A DNA stretch of 25,424 nt, from NCBI GenBank assembly GCA_002441465.1, contig DJWE01000034.1:1-25424 (forward strand), written 5' to 3'. Every line of letters begins with the position of its first letter. The first letter of the stretch is position 1. The stretch comes from Propionibacteriaceae bacterium UBA6238 (GTDB lineage: Bacteria > Actinomycetota > Actinomycetes > Propionibacteriales > Propionibacteriaceae). Below, one piece after another: positions 1-7,332 of this stretch. The notes beneath the pieces are model-generated. The model did no database searches and had not been told where the DNA came from. It was given only the letters and a program-made list of their open reading frames with translations. The translations under genes and the position numbers were made by a program.

Positions 1-15
1 CCCGACCTGTGCAAG

Positions 16-339
16 TCAGGCCAGAGTTTTGCCCTCGCCCGTGTCTAGTTGAACCGCTGCTCCGTCCAGGAGCGCAAGCACAGCGACCCACTGCTCCACA
101 TGCACCCGCAGGCCGAGTGCTCGAGTCGCCGAATCGTCGAGAAACGACATCGTGAGGGGGGTTGCGCCAACTCTGACTCCAGCTTCCCGCTGCTGGCGCA
201 TCGATGCGTTGCGATCGGCAAGATCGCGCGGTCGGGCAGACCCCAAGTCCCTTGCTCTGAGGACCGTGCGCCGATAGCGCTCAAGTGCGCGACGCTCATC
301 GCGCTCCATGAGCCACTCAGTTGCCCAATTCACAGCCAT
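16..339 (-). pseudogene. SecA-like translocase ATPase, N-terminal fragment
   Basis: The frame reads as the N-terminus of a SecA-type (accessory SecA-like) ATPase: a charged helical start, then the motif LDTGEGKTLA, matching the SecA Walker A signature TGEGKTL. SecA proteins run to some 700-900 residues, but here TGA follows directly after GKTLA at 16-18, about 107 residues in. After the TGA the same frame stays open for the five codons to the window edge, so a single point nonsense change is possible, as is an indel. I chose ATG at 339 because AGGGGAGG sits just upstream, although its spacing is very short; a TTG at 366 is in frame and falls inside the inverted repeat. Family assignment rests on the Walker motif and its preceding context only; the rest of the gene is outside the window. 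Confidence 0.55.
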
Positions 340-346
340 TCCTCCC

Positions 347-384
347 CTGGTGTGGGCGTAACGCAACCGCTACGCCCACACCAG
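347..384. promoter_or_regulatory. 14-bp perfect inverted repeat before the SecA-like gene
   Basis: CTGGTGTGGGCGTA (347-360) and TACGCCCACACCAG (371-384) are perfect inverted copies around a 10-nt loop. In a minus-strand transcript the hairpin ends right next to the AGGGGAGG ribosome-binding site of the SecA-like fragment, so it could act on translation, as an operator, or as a terminator for transcription arriving from the right. No T-run follows it. Confidence 0.6.
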
Positions 385-962
385 CTCTGCTAGCAGTACT
401 TCCAGGAGGCGCTCGTGGCAGAGGAGCCGGTCTGAACCAACCCCGGACAGAGAGAAAGGCACCCCGTACTGGTGCCGATGATGATGGTTCCAGCGTCGTC
501 CGTACAGAAGACCATCACTCTCTTCGTTGAGGAGAAGCAGTTCCGGATCCTCCAATTTCCTCCCAGTTGGGAGGAGAACTTGATCCGTTGTGAATCGCAA
601 GGGCCGATCGCCCCCATCGGGGTGAACGGCGAGGAGCCGAGAGGAACGCTCTCCCCTCGCACGGCATCTGTGCTGGCCTGCGCCGGTCCTACCGACGCAA
701 GCTTCGCTCCAATGGTCAAGAAGGGCACTGCTGCAAGACGCCTGAGCGCATTCCCGCTTCGATACGTGTACCACACATGCAGTACGCCGTCACGATACAT
801 CGATAATGGCGATGACTCCAGGGATCTGATGCATCCACCTCTCCTTGCATGGGCCCCTTTGTCGAGGAGGCTTCGATCGACGTCTTCTTCACGAGTGACA
901 TCGAGCCGATCTCGGATCCGGCCTCCGGTGAGGTCTTGGCCGGAACGGTGCTCGCTCATCGG
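385..962. other. Unassigned lower-GC stretch
   Basis: About 580 bases with visibly lower G+C than the surroundings and no recognisable gene. Open frames exist on both strands: plus from 472, with a stretch containing ITLFVEEKQFRILQF; plus from 849, starting MGPFVEEASIDVFF with GC-rich third positions over some 37 codons; and minus 959 to 390, containing SSQLGGNWRIRNCF. Third-position GC does not separate the plus-472 and minus frames convincingly, no strong ribosome-binding site marks any of them, and I recognise no family. It may hold remnants of transferred genes, in keeping with the decayed genes on either side. Confidence 0.4.
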
Positions 963-1209
963 CTACCGTCCGCGCCCTGTTCGACGGCTCCCGCGGGCCG
1001 CGATGACGACCCTGGCGCACCGGCCGCCGCGGACTGGGCATGCCGTGCTTGAGGGCCTCTGGTTTGCCGATTCCCTCGTGCGGGGTCCCGCCGGCGGCGC
1101 CGCGGGCGATGTCCTTGATGAGGTCGTTGATGCGCTTGACGACGCGGCGGTCCTGGGTCCGCCAGTACAGGTAGTCGGCCCAGGCATCGGCGCCCCGGAC
1201 GTACCTCAT
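889..1209 (-). pseudogene. yoeB: YoeB-family toxin, C-terminus disrupted
   Basis: The first 55 or so residues match YoeB mRNA interferases: ADAWADYLYW, KRINDLIKDI and GKPEALKHGM correspond to the family segments EAWEDYLYW, KKINELIKD and GKPEPLKH. After the methionine at about 1039 the family sequence (the WSRRIT..HRLVY section with the catalytic Glu/Arg/His and the C-terminal RYHY) is absent. The frame continues with low-complexity Arg/Pro-rich sequence to a stop at 889, about 107 codons against a usual 84-90. A neighbouring frame contains RVVIAARG, which resembles the late beta strand, so a deletion plus frameshift is likely. The ATG overlaps the stop of the preceding yefM remnant (ATGA), the normal coupled arrangement. 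The toxin is predicted to be inactive. Confidence 0.75.
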
Positions 1210-1268
1210 CCGGCCAGCTCGTGCTCCGCCCCGGCGCCGGACTCCAGTCGCTCGATCGAGCCGAGCAG
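1206..1268 (-). pseudogene. yefM: YefM antitoxin, 3' stub only
   Basis: The last 20 codons, LLGSIERLESGAGAEHELAG, match the C-terminal toxin-neutralising tail of YefM/Phd antitoxins (SIERLE..G..EHEL). TGA at 1206-1208 overlaps the yoeB ATG. Upstream of about 1268 the frame ceases to look like YefM and the DNA instead encodes a DUF4143-type ATPase on the opposite strand, so the N-terminal DNA-binding part of the antitoxin has been lost at a recombination junction near 1270. Confidence 0.7.
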
Positions 1269-1272
1269 GCAG

Positions 1273-1999
1273 CTCGACGGCACCAGGGTCTGGAACCACG
1301 TCCGCTCGCAGGTGGACAAGCGTGCCGCTCCGGGCCAGTACATCCTGACCGGCTCTGCGGTCCCGAACGACGACGTCCGCCGCCACTCCGGTGCGGGCCG
1401 GTTCGCGCGCCTCACGATGCGGCCGATGAGCCTGTACGAGTCCACCGAGTCCACCGAGTCCAGCAGCGCGATGTCGCTGCGAGCCATGCTCGCAGGCGAG
1501 CGTCCTCAGACCCCCCGCCGATTCGATGACCGTCCAGCGGATCGCCGAGCTGATCGTTCGCGGCGGCTGGCCACTCAACCTTCGGATGCAGTCCGCCGAC
1601 GCCGGCGCCGCGAACCGCGACTACCTGCGAACCATCGCTGAGGTCGACCTGCCGCGCATATCGGGTCCGCGCCGCGATGCCGCCCGCATCACGAGGTTCA
1701 TCCAGGCGCTGGCCCGCAACACCGCGATGGAGCACGTCGTCACCAGGCTTGCTGCCGAGGCAGGCGGCGAGGACATCTCCCTGTCGCGTCCATCCGCCCA
1801 CGAGTATCAGGACGCGCTCATCCGGCTGATGATCCTCGAGGTGCAACCGGCCTGGTCCACCCACCTGAGGTCGCGCGCACGCCTGCGCGACAGGCCCCGC
1901 ACCCACCTGGTCGACCCTTCCCTGGCAGCGGCAGCACTCGACGCCACCCCCACGAAGCTCCTCCGGGACCTGAACATCCTCGGTCTGCTGTTCGAGGCG
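1273..1999 (+). pseudogene. DUF4143-type AAA ATPase, frameshifted internal fragment
   Basis: Two frames join to give a typical AAA_14/DUF4143 protein. From 1273 one frame reads VWNHVRSQVDKR, QYILTGSA, RRHSGAGRFARL and MRPMSLYES, the end of the ATPase core with its sensor-like LTGSA. At a C6 run (1511-1516) the frame shifts, and from 1526 it continues with RIAELIVRGGWP, ANRDYL, ALARNTA, LMILEVQPAW, HLVDPSLAAAALDATP and LNILGLLFEA, the DUF4143 helical domain. The Walker A and B half of the ATPase is missing upstream, where the DNA becomes the yefM stub on the other strand. Similarity stops at about 1999, so the C-terminal 100 or so residues are also missing. A 9-bp unit GAGTCCACC repeated three times (1438-1464) expands a Ser-Thr-Glu run. 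Homologues typically serve as solitary accessory-genome ATPases of unclear role. Confidence 0.75.
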
Positions 2000-2072
2000 A
2001 TCGGCAGGCGGTGGTCGACCGACGTTCCCGGGCGAGCCCGGGGCGGCCTGAGACCGCCAGCCGGGCAGCCCC

Positions 2073-2189
2073 TCACCAGGGCGCGGCGTCGTCCAGCTCG
2101 TAGCGGTCCCCGCCGCGGTCCTTCGCCCGGTACATCGCGCCGTCGGCCCGCCGGTGGACCGGCGGGGTGCCCGGTCGCGCGGCCATCAT
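2073..2189 (-). pseudogene. GGDEF (diguanylate cyclase) C-terminal remnant
   Basis: A 38-codon frame contains RADGAMYRAKDRGGDRYEL, the hallmark final helix and strand of GGDEF domains (ADxAMYxAKxxGGdR), preceded by AARPGTPP, which resembles the end of the preceding GGDEF strand. The catalytic GGDEF motif and everything upstream are absent. Its ATG overlaps the stop of the DksA-like gene (ATGATG at 2184-2189), so it could be translated as a fused tail of that operon, but it cannot make c-di-GMP. This is either a relic left by deletion or a coincidence of position after recombination. Confidence 0.65.
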
Positions 2190-2572
2190 GGTGACCGCCT
2201 GGACCGGCGTGCTCCGTCAGACGCGCACGCGATGCAGGTCCGGGCGGTTGGCCGCGCCTCGAGGCGATCGAGAGCAATGGGGCGACCGCATGTCTCGCAC
2301 AGCCCGTACCGGCCCTGGGCGAGCCGGTCCTCGGCGGCGTCGATCTCGGCGAGCTGCTCGCGTGCCTGGCGCACCAGCGAGTCCAGCTGTGACCTCTCGA
2401 AGGCGATCGTGGCGCCTTCGGGGTCGTGCTCGTCGTCGGCGTTGGAGCCCAGCGAAGCTGCGATCAGCTCGTCGAAGTGACCGGTGAGGCCAGCGATCCG
2501 GCGTAGCGTCGTGGCGCGGGCCGCCCGCAGAAGACCCGCGGCGTGCGTCGGCGGGTGCGCGTGGGATCTCAC
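2186..2572 (-). CDS. DksA/TraR-family zinc-finger protein
   Basis: A 128-residue protein with a coiled-coil N-terminal half (ERSQLDSLVRQAREQLAEID) followed by the DksA/TraR C4 zinc finger: CETC about 15 residues ahead of CIAC, with GRYGLCETCGRPI and RLEARPTARTC as in the family consensus. Such proteins bind in the RNA polymerase secondary channel and modulate initiation; in actinobacteria many short members are of unknown role. It starts at GTG 2572 without an obvious Shine-Dalgarno, and in-frame downstream starts are possible. A hairpin lies between it and the polyphosphate kinase gene on the same strand, so the two are probably separate transcripts. The basic tail DGARRSRRSP beyond the usual end, and the overlap with the GGDEF remnant, suggest the 3' end has been rearranged. 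Confidence 0.85.
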   Translation of the reverse strand: MRSHAHPPTHAAGLLRAARATTLRRIAGLTGHFDELIAASLGSNADDEHDPEGATIAFERSQLDSLVRQAREQLAEIDAAEDRLAQGRYGLCETCGRPIALDRLEARPTARTCIACASDGARRSRRSP

Positions 2573-2604
2573 CGACCCATCCTGTCGCGACCTGTGCCGT
2601 GCAC

Positions 2605-2630
2605 CACCACACCCCGAGTGGGGGTGGTGA
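2605..2630 (-). terminator. Hairpin after the ppk2 gene
   Basis: CACCAC-A-CCCC pairs with GGGGGTGGTG around a GAGT tetraloop, with one bulged A. It lies about 30 bases beyond the ppk2 stop on the minus strand and before the DksA-like gene. There is no U-tract, as is common for actinobacterial terminators. Confidence 0.45.
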
Positions 2631-2660
2631 CGAGCCGCGCTACGGGGTCCGGGGCGGGGG

Positions 2661-3590
2661 TCAGTCGCCGACGGCGTCGCGGGCGCGCATCACGATGAGC
2701 GGGTCCGGCTCGGCGACGGTCGCGTGGTCCTTGCCCTCGTAGTCGAACTGGTTGAGGAAGTAGCGCATCGCGTCGAGCCGCGCCCGCTTCTTGTCGTTGC
2801 TGCGGATCGTGATCCACGGGGCGTAGTCGGTGTCGGTGCCGGCGATCATCGCCTTCTTCGCGTCGGTGTAGGCGTCCCACCGGCCCAGCGACTCCAGATC
2901 CATCGGGGACAGCTTCCAGCGACGCACGGGGTCGATCTGCCGGATGGCGAACCGGGTGCGTTGCTCGCGGCGAGTCACGGAGAACCAGAACTTCGTCAGG
3001 TGGATGCCAGCGTCGACGATCATCCGCTCGAACTCCGGCGCCTGCTTCATGAAGACCTCGTACTCCTCGTCGGTGCAGAAGCCCATCACGCGCTCCACGC
3101 CGGCCCGGTTGTACCAGGACCGGTCGAACAGCACGATCTCGCCGGACGTGGGGAAGTGCTGCACGTAGCGCTGGAAGTACCACTGTCCGTCCTCGGTCGT
3201 GGTGGGCTTCGCCAGGGCGACCACGCGCGCGGACCGGGGGTTGAGGTGCTCCATGAACCGCTTGATCGTGCCGCCCTTGCCGGCGGCGTCGCGCCCCTCG
3301 AACACGATGATGTGGCGTTCGCCGTTGTCCTCCGCCCAGTACTGGAGCTTCAACAGCTCGATCTGCAGGAGGTACTTCTGCTCCTCGTAGACGTCCCGGT
3401 CGAGCGGCTCGGCGTACGGGTAGTCCTCTCGCCAGGTCTCGACCGCCTTGCCGCCCGGGTCGATGAGCAACGGGTCCGCGCCCTGGCCGCCAGCCACCGA
3501 GTACCCCTCGGCGATCAGGCGGTCGATGTACTCCCGCAGGTTGTCCTCGACGTCGAACTGGAAGTGCTCGTTGCCCATCGGGGAGCTCAT
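2661..3590 (-). CDS. ppk2: Polyphosphate kinase 2 (PPK2)
   Basis: A complete cytoplasmic PPK2 of about 309 residues, which transfers phosphate between polyphosphate and nucleoside di- or monophosphates. Visible landmarks: Walker A FEGRDAAGKGGTIKRF, the following MEHLNPRSARVVAL segment, Walker B EIVLFDRSWYNRAGVERVMGF, and the lid region VTRREQRTRFAIRQIDPVRRWKLSPMD followed by DAYTDAKKAMI and the IRSNDKKRARLDAMRYFL end motif. Length and lack of a second fused PPK2 domain fit the single-domain class I type; substrate preference (ADP/GDP versus AMP) cannot be fixed by eye. I chose ATG 3590 over GTG 3593 because GAGGA then has better spacing. It is divergent from the cupin gene and is probably expressed alone. 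Confidence 0.93.
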   Translation of the reverse strand: MSSPMGNEHFQFDVEDNLREYIDRLIAEGYSVAGGQGADPLLIDPGGKAVETWREDYPYAEPLDRDVYEEQKYLLQIELLKLQYWAEDNGERHIIVFEGRDAAGKGGTIKRFMEHLNPRSARVVALAKPTTTEDGQWYFQRYVQHFPTSGEIVLFDRSWYNRAGVERVMGFCTDEEYEVFMKQAPEFERMIVDAGIHLTKFWFSVTRREQRTRFAIRQIDPVRRWKLSPMDLESLGRWDAYTDAKKAMIAGTDTDYAPWITIRSNDKKRARLDAMRYFLNQFDYEGKDHATVAEPDPLIVMRARDAVGD

Positions 3591-3702
3591 CACGTCCTCA
3601 TCGTCGGTTCCGCTCTCAGGGCGCCTCAGCCGGCGTTGTCCCCAGCCTGTCTCACCAGGCCCCCGATCACCACTCTCGCCCGGTCATGGCTCCCTTCCGG
3701 GC

Positions 3703-4116
3703 GCTCCTGGCGAGAACCCGAACTACCGCACGGTGGCCTGGAGCGGCAGGTACCTGCAGGTCACTCTCATGTCGATCCCGGTCAACGGCGACATCGGACT
3801 CGAGAAGCACCCGGACACCGACCAGTTCATCCGGCTCGACCGCGGCCGCGGTCGAGCCCAGATGGGACCCGGCAAGGACGAGCTGACCTTCGACCGCGAG
3901 GTGACCGACGGCTGGTGCGTCATCGTTCCGGCCGGCAGCTGGCACAACATCACCAACATCGGCGACGAGCCGATGCAGGTCTACACCGTCTACGCGCCGC
4001 AGCACCACAAGCCGGGCAAGGTGCACCAGACCAAGGCGATCGCCGACGCCGACACCGACGACGAACCCGCCGACTGGTCTGTTCAGCCGGACCCGGTCGC
4101 AGACCAGCACGCCTGA
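3703..4116 (+). CDS. Cupin-domain protein, 5' end unresolved
   Basis: A cupin of about 137 recognisable residues: GENPNYRTVAWSGRYLQVTL, then the first cupin motif region (IPVNGDIGLEKHPDTDQFIR with metal-ligand-like Glu and His), then the second motif (GWCVIVPAGSWHNITNIGDE) and an acidic tail ending PADWSVQP. Such small cupins are often annotated only as cupin domain-containing proteins and the substrate is unknown. Similarity starts near 3703, but no ATG, GTG or TTG start lies in this frame between about 3450 and 3730. The nearest ATG (3686) is out of frame by one base, and GTG 3733 would cut into the conserved region. So the 5' end is either frameshifted by one base or truncated. It is divergent from ppk2 over only about 100 bases. 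Confidence 0.7.
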   Translation, partial: APGENPNYRTVAWSGRYLQVTLMSIPVNGDIGLEKHPDTDQFIRLDRGRGRAQMGPGKDELTFDREVTDGWCVIVPAGSWHNITNIGDEPMQVYTVYAPQHHKPGKVHQTKAIADADTDDEPADWSVQPDPVADQHA

Positions 4117-4142
4117 TCTGACCCGCCGGACCAGGACATTCG

Positions 4143-4292
4143 CTAGTGCCGAGCTGAGGGCGGGGACGCTTGCACGGTCGTGCCACTGAGCAGCACGGTG
4201 GACTCGTCGCGATGCTCGCCGACCAGCAGCACGGCGCGCGCCGTCAACTCCGGATCGATCGTCTTCGGCGCGACGACATCCACCTGATCCAC
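4143..4292 (-). CDS. Possible 49-residue ORF or gene fragment
   Basis: A short frame with GC-rich third positions and a regular composition, including APKTIDPELTARAVLLVGEH and STVLLSGTTVQAS. It starts at GTG 4292, just downstream of the truncated AI-2E-like gene on the same strand, and ends at TAG 4143. No family recognised and no ribosome-binding site seen. It may be a remnant of a larger gene. Confidence 0.25.
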   Translation of the reverse strand: MDQVDVVAPKTIDPELTARAVLLVGEHRDESTVLLSGTTVQASPPSARH

Positions 4293-4314
4293 CCGGACTC
4301 ACACACGAACGGCA

Positions 4315-4724
4315 TCAGACCTGCGACGGAGTCACGTGGAGGCTGCTGGTCACGGTGGTGGGATCGAGCATCAGCCTGAACGTGTGGTTGGCCCACGAGA
4401 TGACGTTGGTGATCACGTCCGGCAGCGAGTGGACGAGCGAGGCGAGCTGGTTGAAGAACAGGTTGCCGAACACCGCGCCGAGCCCGACGACCGTGAGCAC
4501 CACCAGGCCGCCCACGAGAGCAGGAGCAGGAACAGGAAGTGGCTGATCGACTGGAAGACCCACAGCGCGATCATCCAGAGGGTGACGAGCTGCAGAACCG
4601 TCACGACCGCCCGGCGCAGCGCCCGCTGCTCGAAGGTGACCAGTCGAACCGGCGCAGCCGTCGAGGACAGTCGCCCGGTCGATGCTGCACCCGCCCTCAC
4701 CCGGCGCGACCAGCCGGTGCTCAC
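4315..4724 (-). pseudogene. AI-2E-type transporter, truncated and frameshifted
   Basis: From GTG 4724 one frame reads a basic N-terminus then VTVLQLVTLWMIALWVF and SISHFLFLLLLSW, the first two membrane segments of AI-2E/YdiK-type permeases. Around 4520-4530 the coding frame changes, and continues with ALVGGLVVLTVVGLGAVFGN, FFNQLASLVHSLPDVI and WANHTFRLMLDP, the third membrane segment and start of the soluble region of that family. The cytoplasmic link between segments 2 and 3 is missing, so a deletion with frame change is likely. A stop follows HVTPSQV at 4315, leaving about 135 codons where family members have some 350-400. The gene lies divergent from the peroxiredoxin gene with a shared upstream region of about 85 bases. 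Confidence 0.7.
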
Positions 4725-4808
4725 TAGCGTTGTCAGTGTCTGCACGGGGCCGCGGCCAACGAACGAGACGACGCGGGCCGTGCACGGCGCGACCCTCTGG
4801 AAGGAAGC

Positions 4809-5534
4809 ATGATGAGCGAGACCAGCACGTCCTCCCCGGTCACCGCGATGCCACGGCTCGGTGACCCGGCGCCGGCGTTCACGGCCAAGACGACCCAGGG
4901 AGACATCACCTTCCCCGACGACTACGCCGGGAGCTGGGTGATCTTCTTCAGCCACCCCGCGGACTTCACCCCGGTCTGCACGAGCGAGTTCATGACCTTC
5001 GCCTCGATGCAGGACGACTTCGCGGCGCTGAACACGAAGCTCGTCGGGTTGTCGGTGGACGGTCTGTTCAGCCACATCGCGTGGCTGCGGACCATCAAGG
5101 AGAAGATCACGTTCCGGGAGATGACAGACGTCGAGGTCACCTTCCCGCTCATCGAGGACGTCAGCATGGCCATCGCCCAGAAGTACGGGATGATCATGCC
5201 CGGCGAGGACTCGACGAAAGCCGTCCGCGCCGTCTTCGTGATCGATCCGGCGGGCGTGATCCGCACGATCATCTACTACCCGCTCAGCCTCGGCCGGAAC
5301 TTCGACGAGCTGCGCCGCGTCGTCGTCGCGCTGCAGACCGCCGACGCGTTCTCGGTCGCGACGCCGGCCGACTGGCGCCCCGGCGAGCCCGTGATCGTCC
5401 CGCCCCCGGGCTCGTGCGGCAGCGCGAAGGACCGCATGTCCGGCGCGGAGGAGGGCGTGACCTGCGTCGACTGGTTCTTCTGCACCAAGGAGCTCACGAC
5501 CGACCAGATCGACGCCGCGATCCTGGCTCACTAG
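4809..5534 (+). CDS. Peroxiredoxin, long Prx6/archaeal-type
   Basis: A 241-residue cytoplasmic peroxidase of the AhpC/TSA fold. The peroxidatic site is HPADFTPVCTSEF with Cys57, in the PxxxTxxC motif typical of the family. The C-terminal extension carries RPGEPVIVPPP, then Cys203, Cys219 and Cys225; the C-x5-C spacing of the last two is the same as that of the resolving pair Cys207/Cys213 in the Aeropyrum pernix enzyme, which supports the long 1-Cys/Prx6-like class rather than classical AhpC. GGAAGGA precedes ATG 4809 and a second ATG at 4812; either could be used. The gene stands alone on the plus strand and ends at a strong bidirectional terminator. No partner reductase gene is nearby. Confidence 0.9.
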   Translation: MMSETSTSSPVTAMPRLGDPAPAFTAKTTQGDITFPDDYAGSWVIFFSHPADFTPVCTSEFMTFASMQDDFAALNTKLVGLSVDGLFSHIAWLRTIKEKITFREMTDVEVTFPLIEDVSMAIAQKYGMIMPGEDSTKAVRAVFVIDPAGVIRTIIYYPLSLGRNFDELRRVVVALQTADAFSVATPADWRPGEPVIVPPPGSCGSAKDRMSGAEEGVTCVDWFFCTKELTTDQIDAAILAH

Positions 5535-5552
5535 CTCGGGTCCCTCACGGGT

Positions 5553-5593
5553 GGCGGTGATCGGTCGCGACGGCAACCCGGCCGATCACCGCC
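5553..5593. terminator. Bidirectional terminator
   Basis: GGCGGTGATCGG (5553-5564) and CCGATCACCGCC (5582-5593) form a perfect 12-bp stem with a 17-nt loop. It sits between the convergent peroxiredoxin (plus) and hexapeptide-repeat (minus) genes and can serve both. Confidence 0.8.
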
Positions 5594-5632
5594 AGAGCCG
5601 TCAGGACGCCACAGGCCCGTACGCCCGACGTG

Positions 5633-6040
5633 TCACGCCGCGACGCCGAAGTCCGACCGTGCGCTCCGGCGCACGACGGTGCCGTCGGGCACGATGGCGT
5701 CGGCCAGCAGCCGGGCACCGTGCGTGATGACGACGTCGGCCCCGATGCGGGCCCCGGGGCCGATCCGTGCACCGTTCTGCACGCGCGTGCGCGGCCCGAG
5801 GTGGACGTTCCGGTCGATGACGACGTCCTCCCCCACGCGCACGTCGTGCTCCAGCCAGCTTCCCTCGCCGATCCGTGTGCGCGCACCGACCCGCGCACCG
5901 GCCTCGACGTAGGTCGTGGACGCCACCGACGCCCCCTCGTGCACCCGCGCGCCGGGCGAGACGAGCCCGCCACCGTTGACGTGGCGCACGTAGCGGACAA
6001 CCTGACCGTTGTCGTCCTCGAACTCGACCTTCGCTGCCAT
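5633..6040 (-). CDS. Hexapeptide-repeat (left-handed beta-helix) protein
   Basis: A 135-residue protein made almost entirely of imperfect hexapeptide repeats of the [LIV]-G-x4 kind: VSPGAR, VHEGAS, VEAGAR, VGARTR, IGEGSW, VGEDVV, IDRNVH, LGPRTR, VQNGAR, IGPGAR, IGADVV, ITHGAR. This predicts a left-handed beta-helix, the fold of bacterial transferase-hexapeptide acyltransferases and gamma-type carbonic anhydrases, but there is no separate catalytic domain or metal-binding His cluster, so the activity is unknown. ATG 6040 is preceded by AAGGAGGAGCCC, a strong ribosome-binding site, and is preferred over an upstream in-frame start at 6139. It is monocistronic as far as can be seen. Confidence 0.8.
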   Translation of the reverse strand: MAAKVEFEDDNGQVVRYVRHVNGGGLVSPGARVHEGASVASTTYVEAGARVGARTRIGEGSWLEHDVRVGEDVVIDRNVHLGPRTRVQNGARIGPGARIGADVVITHGARLLADAIVPDGTVVRRSARSDFGVAA

Positions 6041-6166
6041 GGGCTCCTCCTTCCGTTCTGCCTGGCTGACATAACGTGCAGCCGGTGGGAAGGATTCCAT
6101 CGCGACGAGCGGCCGGGCGACGCGGCGCGCGCGCTGCACGGCGGCCGGATCGAGCTCCGCCGACCT

Positions 6167-6883
6167 TCAGGCAGGCACCACCAGCACGATGAGCGTCGCG
6201 ACCGCCGTGAGCAGCGCGAACAGCCACGACGTCGCCACGGTGGACAGCGCCACGACGATCCTGGAGCGCCCGGACCGCTGCTGCGTCGGATCCCGCACCG
6301 GGTCGAGTCGCAGTGGCATCCGCGCGTTGAGCAGGCCGGAGGCGACCAGGAGCGCCACGCCGACGGCTCCACACGCGGCGACCGGAGCCGTGAAGGCCAC
6401 CGTCGTGAGCGTGACGGGCGCCATCAGGGCCGCTCCGTAGATCGCCGCGCCCACGATGCCCACGGGGACTCGATGCCGCGCGATCGCGTCGAGCCACGCC
6501 GCTGCCGCCACCGACAGCGCGACCGTGACCGCGAGCAGGACGAGCCAGCCGGACGTGAACGGCACCTCACCACCCGAACGCCAGGCCTCAACGGTGGTCA
6601 GCGAGAGCAGCATCCCGACGAGGCCGATGAACGACGGCACCCCGACGCGGATCATCCGCCCGGCCGACACGTCGTCGAGGCGGCCTGGCGCGAAGGGAAG
6701 GCTCCGGGCGTAGTCGGGCGCGGGCCCGAAGGCCTCGTCGGGCGACTCGCCGCTGTCCTGGCAGTAGGACTCGACGTGCTTGAGGGCGTCGCCGATGTCG
6801 CGGCCCGTCACGCCTCGCAGCCGCAGCTCCACGACGAAGTCTTCGGTCCACTTCTTCGGCAGGGTCGATCTGGTGCTGGTCAT
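6167..6883 (-). CDS. HAAS-like membrane protein partnered with PadR
   Basis: A 238-residue protein with a soluble N-terminal part of about 75 residues (WTEDFVVELRLRGVTGRDIGDALKHVESYC, resembling the HAAS/DUF1700-type helical domain) followed by several membrane helices, for example VPSFIGLVGMLLSLTTV, WLVLLAVTVALSVAAAAWL and the final LFALLTAVATLIVLVVPA. HAAS proteins are typically encoded next to PadR regulators and are thought to act as membrane-associated signalling or regulatory partners. Here it lies 18 bases after the PadR gene on the same strand, so the two form an operon. The transported or sensed ligand is unknown. Confidence 0.75.
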   Translation of the reverse strand: MTSTRSTLPKKWTEDFVVELRLRGVTGRDIGDALKHVESYCQDSGESPDEAFGPAPDYARSLPFAPGRLDDVSAGRMIRVGVPSFIGLVGMLLSLTTVEAWRSGGEVPFTSGWLVLLAVTVALSVAAAAWLDAIARHRVPVGIVGAAIYGAALMAPVTLTTVAFTAPVAACGAVGVALLVASGLLNARMPLRLDPVRDPTQQRSGRSRIVVALSTVATSWLFALLTAVATLIVLVVPA

Positions 6884-6901
6884 CGCCGTCTCCCGATCGG
6901 T

Positions 6902-7258
6902 TCAGGCCGTCGCTGCCGGCGCAGCAGGGCGGGTGGAGGTGAAGGTCGTGGTGAGCTGAGCGAACTCGGACCACTCGCGGGCGGCGCGCACGAACTCGTC
7001 GTGCCCCTCGGCCGTCAGCGCGAAGTACTTGCGGGCCGGGCCGCCGTCGCCGGCACGCCACTCGACGGTGACGTGACCGGCCTCCTCGAGGCGGCTCAGC
7101 AGCGGGTAGAGGGTGCCGCCCTTGAGCACCCCGAAGCCCTGCTCCTCGAGCTCGACGCCGATCGCGTACCCGTACGTGGGGCCGTCCACGAGGACGCGCA
7201 TCACGGCCAGGGCCAGCACGCCACGGAGCCACTCGCTGGGCCACGGCTTGCTCTGCAC
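6902..7258 (-). CDS. PadR-family transcriptional regulator
   Basis: A 118-residue winged-helix protein with PadR hallmarks: VLALAVMRVLVDGPTYGYAI (helices 1-2), LEEQGFGVLKGGTLYPLLSR (recognition helix with the conserved GTLYP), LEEAGHVTVEW and the wing GGPARKYFALTAEG. It starts at GTG 7258 with no ribosome-binding site; a -10-like TATAGT ends only a few bases upstream, which points to a leaderless transcript. It probably represses its own operon and the downstream HAAS-like gene, releasing on binding an unknown small ligand. Confidence 0.9.
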   Translation of the reverse strand: MQSKPWPSEWLRGVLALAVMRVLVDGPTYGYAIGVELEEQGFGVLKGGTLYPLLSRLEEAGHVTVEWRAGDGGPARKYFALTAEGHDEFVRAAREWSEFAQLTTTFTSTRPAAPAATA

Positions 7259-7259
7259 G

Positions 7260-7286
7260 ACTATACAGTACGACTACTCAGTGAGT
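7260..7286 (-). promoter_or_regulatory. Putative leaderless promoter and operator of the PadR operon
   Basis: On the minus strand TATAGT (7265-7260) lies right before GTG 7258, as expected for a leaderless -10 element. Just upstream is the small palindrome ACTCA-G-TGAGT (7276-7286), placed between -10 and -35 and so a plausible repressor site. No good -35 is visible. Confidence 0.4.
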
Positions 7287-7332
7287 CTGTCTAGGTGTCG
7301 ATCGACCAAGCGCACGCCGCCGGGCAGCCCGG

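Noticed and set aside
1273..1410. Minus-strand segment containing VVVRDRRAGQ, resembling a YefM N-terminal half
   Set aside because: It is the antisense of the well-matched DUF4143 segments; only the 20 codons up to about 1268 are real YefM.
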